From: Rhododendron vialii
Lineage: Eukaryota; Streptophyta; Magnoliopsida; Ericales; Ericaceae
Assembly (NCBI RefSeq): GCF_030253575.1
Contig: NC_080560.1
Span: 14,298,001-14,362,000 of the forward strand
Reading direction: 5' to 3'
Length of the DNA: 64,000 nt
In this document: piece after piece, positions 1 to 13,223 of the stretch
How positions within the stretch are numbered: position 1 is the stretch's first letter
Layout: every line of letters begins with the position of its first letter
Position numbers and translations under genes: made by a program
The notes under the pieces: model-generated
The model's database searches: none
The model's input: the letters and a program-made list of their open reading frames with translations, nothing else
What the model was told of the DNA's origin: nothing

Positions 1-146
1 CGGGAAACTACACTATAGCCCCACGTGATTTTACCCAAAGACTCAAGTCTCCCTCTGATCTGAAGCAGTCTAAAAGTGAACTCATAAACCATGGTCGTTC
101 AGAGTTACCAGCAAATTGAATTGGACAGAGCATTATAGACGTTATG

Positions 147-214
<68 letters not shown>

Positions 215-500
215 TGTTTTGGTTTCCATTCTTTTTGTTGCTACATTATGCTATAGTTAATTTTCTTATAGTACAGTGATTGAAGTGTGAGCAAAGGGCC
301 CTGCTAACAAAAACCAACTACAACCTGACTGGTAAAAAAACCCACATCAGTAAATTTGGTAATCCGTACAAGAGCTATCAACTTATCTTCTGCTAAGCCC
401 AAGAAGGCTGGAGGAGGCAACCAGCATGTGACAATCCTCTTTAGCCGTAACCAAAATGTCCTTCTCCGTTGGGGAGCCGGACAAGAGGCAGCACGGACAT
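1..500. other. Intergenic; (CT)29 microsatellite
   Basis: No gene is supported here. The only clear structure is a pure CT dinucleotide run from 151 to 208. The reading frame that crosses it on the minus strand (8-229) is an arginine/glutamate repeat made by the microsatellite and is not a gene. Confidence 0.8.
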
Positions 501-983
501 GGCCGGCTCTAGGCTAAGGCCCATGAGGCGCAAGCCTTAAGCCTCCTACAAATCTCCAAAAACTAGGGTTTACACTTGTTTTTAGTACCCAGTATATATG
601 TGTTGCTATAGGGCCCATTTTTAAACCTATGAATATATTTTACATAAGGCCTAGTAAAAATAGAATGGAGGAAAAAAAAAAAAACGAAAATACAGTTGGA
701 TCACGGGACATCGGGATCTCTAATCTCTAGGAAAATTATTCGGTGTGGTGAGTGCATCATTAACATGGATGCATCTTTTGTCGGGATCGCTAATCTCTGG
801 GAAAATTATTCGATGTAATGAGTGCATCATTAACATGGATGCATCTTTTCCCCTTAAACGATAATTCCCATTGCAAACAAACCCAACGAACTGACGAAAA
901 AGGAATTACACGTTTAAGTGATATGATATTAAAGGCCTCATTTTCAAAGATCGTCTTCGGCCTCCAAAATCTCAGAGCCGGCC
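501..983. repeat. TIR/MITE-like element with internal 72-bp tandem duplication
   Basis: The segment starts GGCCGGCTCT (501-510) and ends with its exact reverse complement AGAGCCGGCC (974-983), as expected for a short inverted-repeat transposon. Inside it, 709-780 is repeated at 781-851 with a period of 72 bp (TCGGGATC...GATGCATCTTTT). No coding potential is seen. No target duplication is obvious at the ends, so the class is not assigned. Confidence 0.5.
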
Positions 984-1729
984 TTGAGCACGGGGGCTGC
1001 ACATGAGAATCTGGCCCATATCAAGATGGGCTTGAGCCATGACTTAATTCTAAACCTAATTGTTAACCAATTGGGTTGTGTCCCATTTGGCCAAGATTAA
1101 TGGGTTTTCATCTCAACTGGCAGACCAATGGTTAATAATTTCGACGCAGGTAGACACACCAATATTTTCTCCAAAACCGTAGTCCATAGATAAGCTAAAA
1201 ATAAAATAACACAGAACAAAAGATGTGGTGTTAAAAACTTCAGCAATTTATGGGTTAAACAAATTAGTGTACATTCTTCCCCAAAAGTTGAGAAAAGTTT
1301 GAATCAGTAACACATAAATGAGGTAAACAAGGATATAAGCTCCCCTTTTGTTTCTAACCTTCGTGTGGTGTTTCACGTACATCAGTATTAGTCCCACCGC
1401 ACAGGTCTAATGAGGATTTGAAATGAAGAAAAATACCAACAATTTACGACAGAGGCGGGCGATTATCCCCAGCTCCAGGGTCTGCCTCCTTATCTGCAAA
1501 TCCAACGAATCCATGCGTGACATCCTGGAAGATTACACTATAAGCAAGAAAGTTGTTGCTAGCATTACATGGAATCAATCTCTAATCGAGTAAGGCCAAT
1601 TCCTTTGCAGATGCCAGGTTCAATAATGATAGTACGATCACTCATGCTTCTTACAGTACAATCCCTCGGGGTGTTTAGCATGGAGTCCTTTGCAGAAAAG
1701 GAGCGTCTCCCATTCAAGTGTTGTGCCCA

Positions 1730-4700
1730 TCACAAAGAAGACTCCTTCCACTGTAATCTGTTGAGACCATCAACAATTGCTTTTCTGAACTCACCGTTGC
1801 GAAGAAGGAAGGACGAGACATGCCCACCGTTAACCCATCTCACTTCTGAGCCAGGCCAAGCTCTTTGAAGCTCCAACACCGAGTGTTTTGGGATGTACCC
1901 GTCATCCTGGAATGAAAAGAAGAAACATCAGAGTTCAATTGGTTAGAAATATAAAGAAATGCCAAATCTAGTAGAGAATTGATGATAAATGGCTGGAAGC
2001 ACAAGTCCTCATCTCATCTATGGAATTTAGTTAAACCGTTTGCGCAATCAATAATCACTACGTAAGGTCGGGAGAGCCATACTTAAACGAAAACTTGTGC
2101 TGGAAAAAAGGAAGCTGACAGATTTGAGCATACTTATGAAGGGATATATGAAGCCAACCCCAATTCATTGGGACTTAAGGCTCTGTTTGGTTTGGTTTGT
2201 TATATATGCATATAAGTAGGTCTCAATTGACTCCAGCATATACCAAATAGACGGCGTAAAATCCATTCACAATACAAGAATATAAATTTGATATCCACCA
2301 TCAACATGGCTTAACCAGAGAGCCAAAGACTACATAGCTGAGTGAGTAGACCATGTCAGAAGATACAAGTTTATAGCACTACATTCAATGTCAAAAGAGG
2401 AAAAGGACTTAGTGTACACAATCTTAAGTCCAATCTCTTGTTTTTTTTTTATCATCGTCTAGATCTTCAGAAAAGTTTTTTTTGCTTTGGATGTGTTAGA
2501 TGATGACTAACAAAATTCAAATCTAATCTGCTGGAAAACAAGAAAAGCCTAGCTTTACTTAGTAAAAAAAGAGCAAAAAGAATAGTATAAAGGTCATGAA
2601 AAAGATCTTGCCCATCATGACGTCAAATTAAAAAGCAGAAAATGACCCTCCCAAAGTCTTGTTCTTCTTAAGGAAATACCAGTGTAGTTAACAGTGAACT
2701 CACAGTGGCAGCAACGAATATGCAAGCATTGGGATTTTTTGGGATTGGAAATCGAGTGACATCTGTGAGAGATAATACATGTCGCAATCTCTCTCTCACT
2801 TCCTCGAGTGTCATTGCAGCCTTCTGCACTGCGAGATCTTCTCTTAATGCCTCCCATGCAGTGGCATGCTTTAATATCCCTTCACAAAATGCCACAACAG
2901 CAGAGTGCGGAGAAAGAAATGGGAGAGTAGCAACCGGCGTAGGGTGTAATGAACCAACCATAGCAGCATGTACTCCCCCTAATCCCATAGAAGCAAGAAG
3001 CTAAGAAAATAAAAAATACCAAAAAAAGAGAGAAGAAAGAAAACAAGGTTTCACTCGCACATATGCTGACATGATAGTGTCACAGATTTCCTATTTCTCT
3101 GTCAAGCTCTTTTCTATTTCTCTTTTCCCACATGAAAAATTGAAAACAAATATTGTATTCAAAGAAACAGTACACATATATAAGGAGGAAATCCAGGGTA
3201 TCCGCATAAAGGAGAGAACAATTTTGTTCACTCTCACCTTTGGTGAGAGTTAACCTTACCTGCATTTGGTGAGGTATATCGTGGGTCTTGTTTCGATGAT
3301 CAGAAGATTCAAAACTACGTTAATTTTGTAAAAAATAATTGCCTGTAAAAATGCAACTCAATTTAATATTGGAAATTAAGTAGTTGATCCAAACACTCCA
3401 ATTCTGCTCCATTCCGTTCTTGACCCAATAATTGGATTTTTCGACCAAGTAATTACCGATATTCGATTAAGTTGAGTATCTCCAAACACATCATTTCTTG
3501 CAAAATGATTGATTTTGATCATTGACACAAAATTTGGAACATATCTCACTAGATGTGGGTACGGTTACCCTAACAAAAACTGAGGATGAACATAATTGCA
3601 CAGCTATCCATAGAGAGATGAGAAAAGTCTAAAATAGGTAAGAAATAATCAACGCTAAATATATTATTCTGGGAAGCCCATGTGAAATGCAACTCGAAGT
3701 CCTTATGCGAGATAGAGAGAGCCTCCACTAGAGTGACAATAAAAAGTCAAGTTTACTGAACACAGCACCCAAAATCCCACATAGGCCAACAAAAGTTTGG
3801 AAAACACAATATTCCATTACGTGAACACAACTAGTCTTCTTTGGAGTTTCGTAAACTCATGTTAGAGATTGCAAGAGGATTGACGCCTAGTAAAAAGGTA
3901 AAAGTGTACCCTAAAGGCGAAAGTGTACCTTCAAATCCACTTTTTCTTTTTTGGTAAAGCAAATCCACTTATTGCTACATTTTACTTCTTGTATATAAGA
4001 TCCTTGTTTCTAAAGGGCCTCTGCTTTCATATACTTCAAACCAGAAAACTGAAGATATTCATTTGATGTGAACTTTTCCTATCCTCTTTTCTCTCTTGGC
4101 TCATGAATGGTCAAGCTAAAAAATAATTTTCGTTCGATGAACTAATCTCAGTTTGGACTGAACTAAGCGCAACCAATGAAACAAGTAGTATTCTCTCATT
4201 TAGGAACGTAGTACTTAAAACGGCAATCAACAAGACCACAACCAAAGATAAGGTTTAAGTTTTACCCATGCTAAGTCCACAAACACCCATCTTGCCATAC
4301 CCTTCCTCAGTGTCTAACCAATACAGAAGGCTGCGGGCCTCTTCAATGGTAGCTCTTCCTAGTAAAAGCAAGTCACTTACGCACAAGAGTTTTGCACCAT
4401 GCTGAAGCATGGGACGCCTTTTTCCGTAAAAAGGACTGCAAAAGGTAGAAATCACTTTGAATCAGAAACTAACAAGATTTGCAAAGTATGCACCAAAGTT
4501 CTGCTTCCGCTTTCATGCAGCTGCCAACTTTGGGAATTCGCTCTCACCTCTCGAGAACCATTGTTGCTATGTTTTCCTTCAATAAAGGTCCTCCAAGACG
4601 CAATCTCCGCTCAAAAGTGTGGTCCCCAGTACCTGCATTAAAAGGCATACAATTTTGTTCAGATTAAAACGACTTCAACTTTTAACCATTTAAAACTGCT

Positions 4701-7223
4701 TTCTCTGGATAATTGACATAGGATCTCCCAGATACAGATATACCATGTCTTATCACCAATCAACATGTGAAACTTAACAACTAGAGCAATTAGCAAGGAA
4801 TATCTTGTTTTAATGGTCCACAATAGTTTAGAGATGCGAAACTAACCATTAACATGTCACTAAATTCATCAATAATCAATTTCAAAGGAAGAAAGCAACA
4901 TAATCAGAAAGGAAAACGAATTCTTCACTTGGTATTTGGAAAAGAATGATATTCCTTGTGCCTCTAATAAGGCTAAGTTCAAATTTACTTCCAATCAGAT
5001 GTTTATCAAGCTGTAACATACCGATACAAATGGGGATTTTAGAAGGATAGCGGTTACACATAACAATCGTATATTTAGTTTTTGATATTTTGATAATAAT
5101 TATTCTGTTTGGAATCATGCAATTATGAAATAGGTAGTCTAGACCATTTAGTTCTTTGATTTTGGTTGACTTGATTTTCCTTTTTCATATTTGCTGGGTC
5201 AACAAGAATTAATGGTTCTAAAAATTATATAGTTTCCTTTTTCTTTATTTCCTAGTACTTAGGGTTTCTTCTTTTATCAATTGAGTTGAAAGCCTAAGGA
5301 CAATTTGGTTGAGTTTTGATATAAAGAAAAACAGAGAGCTTTATCTAAATGATGTGTGTTTGTCTGGGTATTCCTGTTTCAATACACTTCCCTGCCTCAC
5401 ATGCTATGCAAGGAATGAACCTCGTACTTCAAAGAGAATGATGTTTGTACAACAAACATTTTGAATGCTAGGCTATATAGCTCAACTGACAAGAGCCTTA
5501 AATCCCAACTATAATAGATAGTTACAAAATCCAAGAGTTTGTATGGCAATTATTTTCAAGGATAATCCTTACTGGCACTACATCTCAATGCACTCACCAT
5601 CTACCTTTGCTAAGGCTTGGTACCAAGTGAGAAATACGATGCTGAACTTGGAAGGGGGAAAGTGATAACATACAAGAGTTCAACCAGAACTAAGTTAACA
5701 TAAAGCAGTGACCATGAAAAGAAATGTTGTCAAAGCAGTGAGCACTCAGATTACCCCCAAAATGACTCTCTTCTTTTTCTCAATAAGTACCCCCAAATTC
5801 ACACCAAAGCATAATTAGATCAACATATCTACATCTAAGACTGTGCAGACTTAAAGATTTATTCTTTGCCAATGTCAGATTTATTCTTTACCTCATTTTC
5901 CTCCTCAACTCAAAAAGGAAATCAGAAGACATAGGAAATTCATCATGACAATATGCAAGCTAGATTCCATTGGTACCAAAACAAACTGCTTACTAGATTT
6001 TGACGAGGCAAACAAAAATACTGCAGACAAGCTTACAAGTACATGATGAAACGTGTCAAAATTAGACTTCTTTGGGGAAAACAGACAAACACCTTATTTA
6101 GCAGGATAGAAGACTGAAATTTCCACAGCAGAGAAAAACTCAACCTTATTTCAAATGCGACCAAGCAGCAAGTGGCAACTGAATCGTGTTTGTCAATCTA
6201 AACCCAACTCTCAATAGGAATATAAGTATTATAACAATTCACCTGAATTCTCGGTAGCAGCTTGAGGTTACCATTTCAAGCTTGCATACATCAAGCGTAA
6301 GTTCAAATTAATAACCATTTACGCAACCAGAAAATTTCTTAAACGGTTAAACCAAAATATTAGCCACTGATTTATGGTATATAGAGGTATGTGTAAAAAC
6401 ATCTAGCAAATAAGCAGGCAAAAAAACAAAAACGAAAAACTCATTGTTCCTCCTATCACAATGCACACATGAATTAGTCCTAGTGCACCGCCGTGTAGTG
6501 CGCTTGTAGGGCAGCACACAACCGTTAATTTCATCAATCAACGGTCCAAATCAAAAATCAATTGTGACTGGTAAACCGGCCATAATTAAAAATCATATCT
6601 CAACCATTCATTGTCAAGATCGATGGCCCGTGTGTGCCATGCAGGGTCTTACATTACAGAAGTTCCCAATCCTAATCTAACCTATAATTTGCTAATCCAA
6701 AAAACCTACAGCAAAACAAACAACTTTAGACATTTTCTCTTAAAGCCTTGGACAAATAGATAGGGCCTCAAATTTTGAATACCCATGAATTGAACTATAA
6801 CCAACCCTAAGTTTCAAGATTAATCAAAGCAAAAGCTACAAATTTACCTGCCAGATGAACCACACAAGCCATCTTTTCGGGTGGCACCAATTTCGGCAAA
6901 AGGAAAGCAACCCTAGCATTATGACATTCAGGGGGCAATGCACTTAGAATTTGCTCATCACAAGGAGTCCTAAAGACCCCTTCCCTTAGACAAGCAGTCT
7001 TAGTTTCCCAAACTGTGCTCCAAATGGGTTGAACCAAAGCAGGAGGCCAGTTCTGTCCTTCAACCTCAGGGAACAGCTGCTTGATCAATCTCTCCAAAAG
7101 ATCAAGCTTTGTTCCACCCCATCCCCTGGAGAAAAATGGTGGGCTTATCTTTGTTCTGTGAACAAATGCACCGTACACATGGTCCAATACATAATGGAGC
7201 ATCCCAATATTGACAGTGACCAT
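1730..7223 (-). CDS. ABHD18-type alpha/beta hydrolase (DUF2048 family), five exons
   Basis: Serine-hydrolase-fold protein of the plant ABHD18-like family; substrate and cellular location are not known from sequence. Exons read on the minus strand are 7223-6848, 4632-4548, 4435-4266, 2978-2704 and 1906-1730. They sum to 1083 nt (360 codons plus stop), with GT-AG ends and phase kept at all four junctions. The start is the ATG at 7221-7223 (MVTVNIGMLHYVLDHVYG), which matches the usual family start; an ATG 21 nt upstream is less likely. The nucleophile elbow C-G-L-S-M-G puts the catalytic serine at about residue 209. The DDGY at 303-306 and GGH at 329-331 are the likely acid and histidine. The family's usual length is about 360 aa, so it looks complete. 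The introns (797, 1287, 112 and 2215 bp) hold transposon scraps, including a LINE-type tail at about 2147-2205. The product appears intact. Confidence 0.9.
2147..2205 (+). repeat. LINE 3'-tail fragment inside ABHD18-like intron
   Basis: The stretch contains GCCAACCCCAATTCATTGGG followed by a TTTGGTTTGGTTTG tail. It matches the 3' end of the LINE remnant near 42010-42060 and a third copy near 47575-47627. It is a short 5'-truncated retroposon tail in the last intron of the hydrolase gene. Confidence 0.5.
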
Positions 7224-8525
7224 ATTTTGAGACAAACCCAGCAATTAGAACACCCAAAAGTGTGAAAAAAATAGAGATTTCGTTATCAATCGCTTATTGT
7301 CGAATCGAGCACAAACCCAGATTGGAATGTATGAATTGAAACAAACCCAGGAACCCAAAACTCAATAGAACAAAAATAATCGGTAACCCTAGATTGGAAT
7401 GTGCGCATTACAACAAACCAAGGAATTCAATTAGCAAAACAAAACAAAACAAAAAAAAAGTGGGGGAAGAAAGATTTGGTTTTGTCAGGATTTCTATTGT
7501 ATGTGTGGATGGTCAATAAAAGATTGGATTTACAGCAATAACATCAGAAGCTCAGAATTTGGGAATTGGAAGGAATAATTGGACGACCCAGAATGCAAAT
7601 CAGGGAAAAAAAACAAGTCAACATAGTTGGAATTGAAAAGAAAAAAAACCACATTAGATTAGTATGCAAGGAATGTTAAAACGACTTGGGTCTGATGGGC
7701 CAAGCTGGCATGGAAAGATAGATTACGACAAGTAAATTCGCGAGAGAGAGGTTAGAGAAGATTACGAGAGAGAATCGAGGGAAGTCGATCAATGAGAGAG
7801 AGAGAGAAGAGAGAGAGACAGATGTGGAGAACAAACGTTGCGATCTCAAACGAAACTATGGGCGGATAAAGATAACTGCTTTTGACACGATGGATTGGAG
7901 TAAGGGGAGGCCCACTTTTGCCATCCGGGTTCCAAAATTCAATGATTGACAGGGTGGATCCAACTGTTCATCTCAATACGGATAGCTCAAATTGATTTTA
8001 AGCGTATATAATTCTAAATTGTTCATTGTTGGGCTAACATATGAGTCATCGATTATCAAGATAAACGGCCAAATCACCTCTCTATACCCGCTTTGCAGAG
8101 AATGCTTGACAGCAGAGCAGCCCCTATTTACGAACAATCAGCATATTCTTGGGTGCTCCCTACCTTAGCCAACCCTGTATCTAGACCTTGCTATATCCTT
8201 GCGCTTTGAATCATTGCTGTCGCAAATTTTAGTATACTTTGCAGATGTTTTAAAATTTGCACATACATATAAATTATGTGACTTAGTGCTTGACGAGCCA
8301 CATTGTTGTCCAAACAAAATAAGATATGTTTGGTAGTCTTGGTTATTTACTTTACTTATTTATTTATATTATTCTTGAAAAAAAAAGATTCAAAAGTAAA
8401 ATAAGCAATAATTAAGTTACTGAAACCACGATTAGGTACCTTATGATTGTGTTTACGTGATTTTTTTATCATTAACACCGGCACTGGGTCATGTCCTATG
8501 TGTTGGGTTTGGGAAACTTGATTCG
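7224..8525. other. 5' region of the hydrolase gene and intergenic DNA
   Basis: No coding region is seen. On the minus strand this is the 5' UTR and promoter side of the hydrolase gene. GA-rich tracts at 7741-7822 (GAGAGAGA runs) would read as CT-rich on the gene's strand, a common feature of plant 5' UTRs and core promoters. No TATA box can be assigned with confidence. Confidence 0.5.
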
Positions 8526-8534
8526 GTGTTTATA
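8526..8534 (+). repeat. Left 9-bp target-site duplication of the MULE
   Basis: GTGTTTATA, identical to 17083-17091 on the far side of the element. Confidence 0.7.
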
Positions 8535-8687
8535 CAAATTTTCTATGATGCCCCAATGTGGTATTGGGGCATCATGCCCCCATTTAATCTGGGCCTTTAG
8601 ATCACGTTTTGGATGAATCTCAGTCGTTGGATGAAAACCACTCCCAAAAAGTAGGGTGGTTTTGCCCATTTTTTCAGAAAAAACATC

Positions 8688-10460
8688 ATTATACTTACCA
8701 TGAACACTGGTTCTACTTACCACAGTTTATGTTGACACTTACCACAAAATATTGTATACTTACCACAACAAAAGACTACACTTTAACGTTTTTGCCCTTT
8801 CTCTCTCTAACTTGTTCTCTAGGTAGCCGGTTTTTTGCGGGAAAATAAATTTTTTTGGCGGAAAAATGTACCTTTTTGCAAGAATTTTTTTAATTATTGA
8901 AAATTTATAAGTTCACACCACTTTTGTCCTATTTACCCTATCTTTTGTCATTTTTCTAATCATTTGTGTAATAGATTATCAAATATTTGGTGAAAATATG
9001 AATTTAATAATACTTAATTTGTAAACAAATTTTTTATAAGAAATTTTCAAAACTAGATATTTAAGCCAAAAAATTGCCTTGAATTTAGATTCATGTTGTT
9101 AATATATTTCATTAAATTATTTTTAATTAAAAAGTACTTTACAAATATTATTGAGAAAATATTTATTCATCTATTGTTTTGAATAACTTACAATTAATGT
9201 TGTTAATATATTCTATTAAAATTTTACTTTGTGTTTATATGTTTCTTACAACAAATTTTAAAAAATAATAAATATAAACCATATAATTGTAATAATATCC
9301 TAATTAAATTTAAATAATTTCTTTGAAATGATGTAAGCAATCGTTTAACGTGATATTATAACAATTAGTAGTTATAATTGACATTAGACTATTCAATTAG
9401 TGATAGGGTAGCGATTAATCTCTATAATCTACTATACTAGTCAAAATCATTTGACTGAAAGCTTAATTGATTGATCATATTTAATAAGTAATGATATTGT
9501 GATGATTGAGTATTAATATACTTGGCTAAAATGAATTGGTTAATGTAAGTTAATAGTGATCAATGTTATTAGTAGAAGTAGTAGTTACCAGTAGTCTTAG
9601 TTGCAATCAATAAGTGATTGATACAATTGACTAATGTAAGAGTAACCACTAACTATTGATCTCTAATGACCCATTCAATCCGTCATTTAGTTTTATTAAT
9701 CATTAAGGTATTATGTTTTAATTACAAGGTAATACAAATTAAGTAGAACTAACTAACATCACATTTATTGTGGTAGTTACCGTATTAACTACCTTCATTA
9801 TGGTGCATTAGTTATGTTACATAAATTCGTACCAACCTATCATTAATGTCATACTTACCACAAATCAGGCTATTTATATCACGCCGTCTGGGTTTAGTTA
9901 CCATCACAATATTCGGTTGTTCACGGTATATGTGTACATACCACAATTCTTGCTGGTACTTACGTTATGTAAAGGCTTTACTTACTTTTGAAAATGATTC
10001 ACTTATTGTCAAACTTGTGAAATAAATGCTTACCTACCCCACATTAATTATATCATTAAAGATACGAAATTCCTCCTTACCTACCTTAAACTCCTTAAAC
10101 TTATCCATCTGATTTTCACTTTTCCACACATATTCCTTCGTGTCTCAGGAAATGAATATTGAAGAACCTCTCTAACTTTCAAGAACAATAAATTGAAGAA
10201 TTTGACCAAGTAAGTTTATCCTCATTCTGTAGTCTTTATTTAGTTGTTATTCTTAGATATTGAACATAATTTATTATTTTTAGCAATTTGTTGTTGATTT
10301 GTCAAGATAAAAATGACCATAATGTATATCAGTTGATTACCACGATATATGAAAATACTTACCACAAACTATGATCGTATTTGAGCAGATTTAGAATTAT
10401 CTCTATAATGTGTTGTATTTTTACCACTATATATGAAAACACTTACCACCGATTGTGGTC
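8688..10460 (+). repeat. ACTTACCAC motif clusters upstream of the transposase
   Basis: The word CTTACCA(C) recurs near 8693, 8715, 8737, 8759, 9853, 10359 and 10440, with weaker copies near 9895 and 9940. The sequence around the last two is itself a tandem copy with a period of about 85 bp (10336-10400 and 10421-10485) ending at the transposase start codon. Clustered repeats inside a transposon often bind its transposase; that role is inferred here. The rest of the stretch is AT-rich and non-coding. Confidence 0.6.
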
Positions 10461-10482
10461 GTATTTTACCAGATTCAGAGAG

Positions 10483-13082
10483 ATGGATGACAGTTTGAAA
10501 GGGAAGAATGTAGTGATAGACATTAGTGATGGCGCTAGTGATGATGACGGACATAGCGATGATGATGGATATGGTGATGATGATGGACATAGCGATGACG
10601 ACGGATATGGTGTTGATGACGGACTTGACGATTATTGGTTGGATGAATTAACGGAAGAAAATGTTTATGAAATGACATTTGATTCGGATGAGGATGGAGA
10701 AAGATTCTATAATGCATATGCCAAAGTGAAAGGCTTTAGTGTCCGAAAGGATAATATTCACAAAGACAATAAGGGTATTGTTACTTCAAGGAATTGGGTT
10801 TGCTCAAAAGAAGGATATCGAGAAGCTAAGTATATGGAAAGAGAAGATCGAAATAAAGAGCCGATGGCACTAACTAGAGTTGGATGTCCTGCTATATTTC
10901 ATCTCAAATTAGATCGAAAATCAAACAAATACGTGGTTGCTAACTTTGTAAGCCTCCACAACCATAACTTGATAGGGCCTATGGGCGTGCCTTTCCTCCG
11001 CTCCCACAGGAAGGTTCGTAGTCCTGATAAAGCCTCGGCCAATACGATGCATAAAGTTGGCATTAAAATAAGTCATATTATGGATTTTGCCGCACAACAA
11101 TCTGGTGGATATGACAAGGTTGGATACACACAAAAAGATCTTTATAATCATTTTACAGCTCAACGCAAAATAGAGGTTGCGGATGGGGACGCGGAAGGTG
11201 CATTAGCCTATTTATGTGCGAAAGCAGAATATGACCCCTTGTTCTATTACAAGTATGACATGGATGAGCAAAACCGGTTAAATAATATGTTTTGGAGAGA
11301 TTCAACATCTCTAACAGACTACCTGTGCTTTGGAGACGTGCTACTATTTGATGCTACTTATCGAACGAATGCTTATGGGAAGCCTTTTGTGATACTAGCT
11401 GGAGTCAATAGTCACTTCCAAACTGCAATATTTGGGTGTGCATTGTTGACTGCTGAGACTGCTGAGACTTATACATGGGTATTGGAAAAGTTTCTTGATT
11501 TCATGGGCAATGAAAAAATGCTAGTGTCAGTAATGACAGATGGAGATAAGGCCATGAGGAGAGCAATAAAAACTGTGTTGCCTAATGCTCGTCATCGTTT
11601 ATGCAAATAGCATTTGAAAAAGAATGTTGTGAGTAATGTCCATGTTCCCGGATTCCTGTGTGACTTTGAAAAAGGCATGTCAATGCCAACGGAAGAAGAG
11701 TTTGAAATTGCATGGACAAATCTTGTGGACAACTATAATCTTCATGAAAACAATTGGGCGATAGAGGTTTACAAAAAATGGCACCTATGGGCTGAGGGGT
11801 ACTTGCGAGGTATTTTTTTTGCAGGAGCAAAAAGCACACAACGTGTTGAGGGAATGAACGCATTTATGAATTGATTCCTAAAACTATGTTTACGGCTTTT
11901 TGAATTTGTACAAGCATATGATAGGGCTCTTGCTAAACTTCGACATAATGAGGCTAAGGCACAAATAGAGAGTGAGAATAGTACTCCCATTCTTTCTACA
12001 GCCATGAAACGCATTGAATAGCATGCAGCTGATACATTTTCTCGAGCCATATTCAAGAAATTTCGTGATGAAATTAAGAAAGAGCAATCATTGTTTCGGG
12101 TGGATAAAGTTGAGATTGAAGATTTTCTGATTTACTACTTATCTCGATATCAACAGGAGGATGCAACGTGGTCAGTATACTATCAGCCAACTGAAGGCAT
12201 CATGAAATGCTTTTGTTTGAAATTTGAGTCAATTGGATTCCCTTGTCGTCATATGATTTCGGTAATGAAAATGGAGCACTTGAGAGAAATTTCCTCTTAT
12301 CTGATCTCACAAAGGTGGACAAAAATGGCCAAGTCCTCCTCTCTTCATGGCCGCACACCGATGCCGGAATTGGTAACACAAACGACAAGGTATGGTGCAT
12401 TGTCAACTGCATGTGTCGAAATGGCTTTTTATGCTTCACACTCAACCAATGCAAATGATGAGGCAAGAGAAGAAATCGCAAGGTTGACATTCAAAATGAG
12501 AGAGCTGTATATATTAGATGTTCAAAGCAAGCAAAAAGCGACGGGAGAAGAGAACAATGTCGAGGGGACATCTATGCATTTTGGTATTGGTGATCCCATC
12601 ATTATCAAGCGTAAAGGGAGCCAAAATTTGGCAAAGGACTTTATCCTAAAGGTAAGAAAATGTGGCCACTGTAGACTACCTGGTCATACGCGAACAAAAT
12701 GTCCGAAATTAGTATCAAACAATATGGAGAACATCAACGAGAATGAATCAGATTTGAGCATAGTTCACCAACAATCATTTACTGGGCGGTACTCATCTAC
12801 ATATTATCCACAATCATTTACTGGGCGAGACTCATCTGCATATTACCCACAATCATTCACTGCCAATGGTTGTGAATCTAGTGTCGAACCTAATTTGGTA
12901 AGTCTCTTATTATGTAGTCATTTAATAGACTAATATCCATTTGTCCATTCACTAATTATTATAACTTTTAAACTATACAGGCTGCTGGATGGTCAACAAA
13001 TCCAAATAGTGTTCAGGCTCAAATCCTAGACAGCAACTCTGGAGGATGGTCAACAATTCCTGGCAACGGTTTTGAAGGGTAA
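10483..13082 (+). pseudogene. FAR1-related MULE transposase (MURA-like), three in-frame stops
   Basis: Transposase of the Mutator class, the family from which FAR1/FHY3 transcription factors arose. Starting at the ATG 10483, one frame runs to 12897, then a GT-AG intron (12898-12980) leads to a last exon ending with TAA at 13080-13082. Order of parts: acidic repeat (about residues 18-50), FAR1-type zinc-binding region with WVCSKEG and HNHN, DDE transposase core with FDATY (D290), TDGD (D353) and RVEGMNAF (E456), a SWIM finger (CFC...CRH, near 12205-12255), and a zinc knuckle CGHCRLPGHTRTKCPK. Stops break it at 11608 (TAG), 11872 (TGA) and 12019 (TAG), all in the same frame and with no frameshift. 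All catalytic residues and metal ligands remain, so decay looks recent and due to point changes. An upstream in-frame TTG at 10381 is not needed. Confidence 0.9.
10535..10624 (+). repeat. 36-bp coding repeat, Asp-rich, in the transposase N-terminus
   Basis: Two imperfect 36-bp units code for SDDDGYGDDDGH-type blocks. The tract makes the start of the protein strongly acidic and probably varies in length between copies. Confidence 0.7.
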
Positions 13083-13223
13083 ATGTAATCGCATGCAGTT
13101 TGAAAATGTAGTATGCAGTTTGAAAATGTAATCGTAACCTTTGTTTCATGGAACGTCTTTCATTTGTAATCGTAAAAACATCCAGTATTCGTGGAAACAA
13201 TGTCCAGTTTTTAGTTATAAACA

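Noticed and set aside
151..208. Arg/Glu repeat protein across the CT run
   Set aside because: It is a translated microsatellite.
9000..9850. Possible origin or scaffold-attachment region in the AT-rich MULE left arm
   Set aside because: High A+T content alone is common in this genome, and no specific motif supports the idea.
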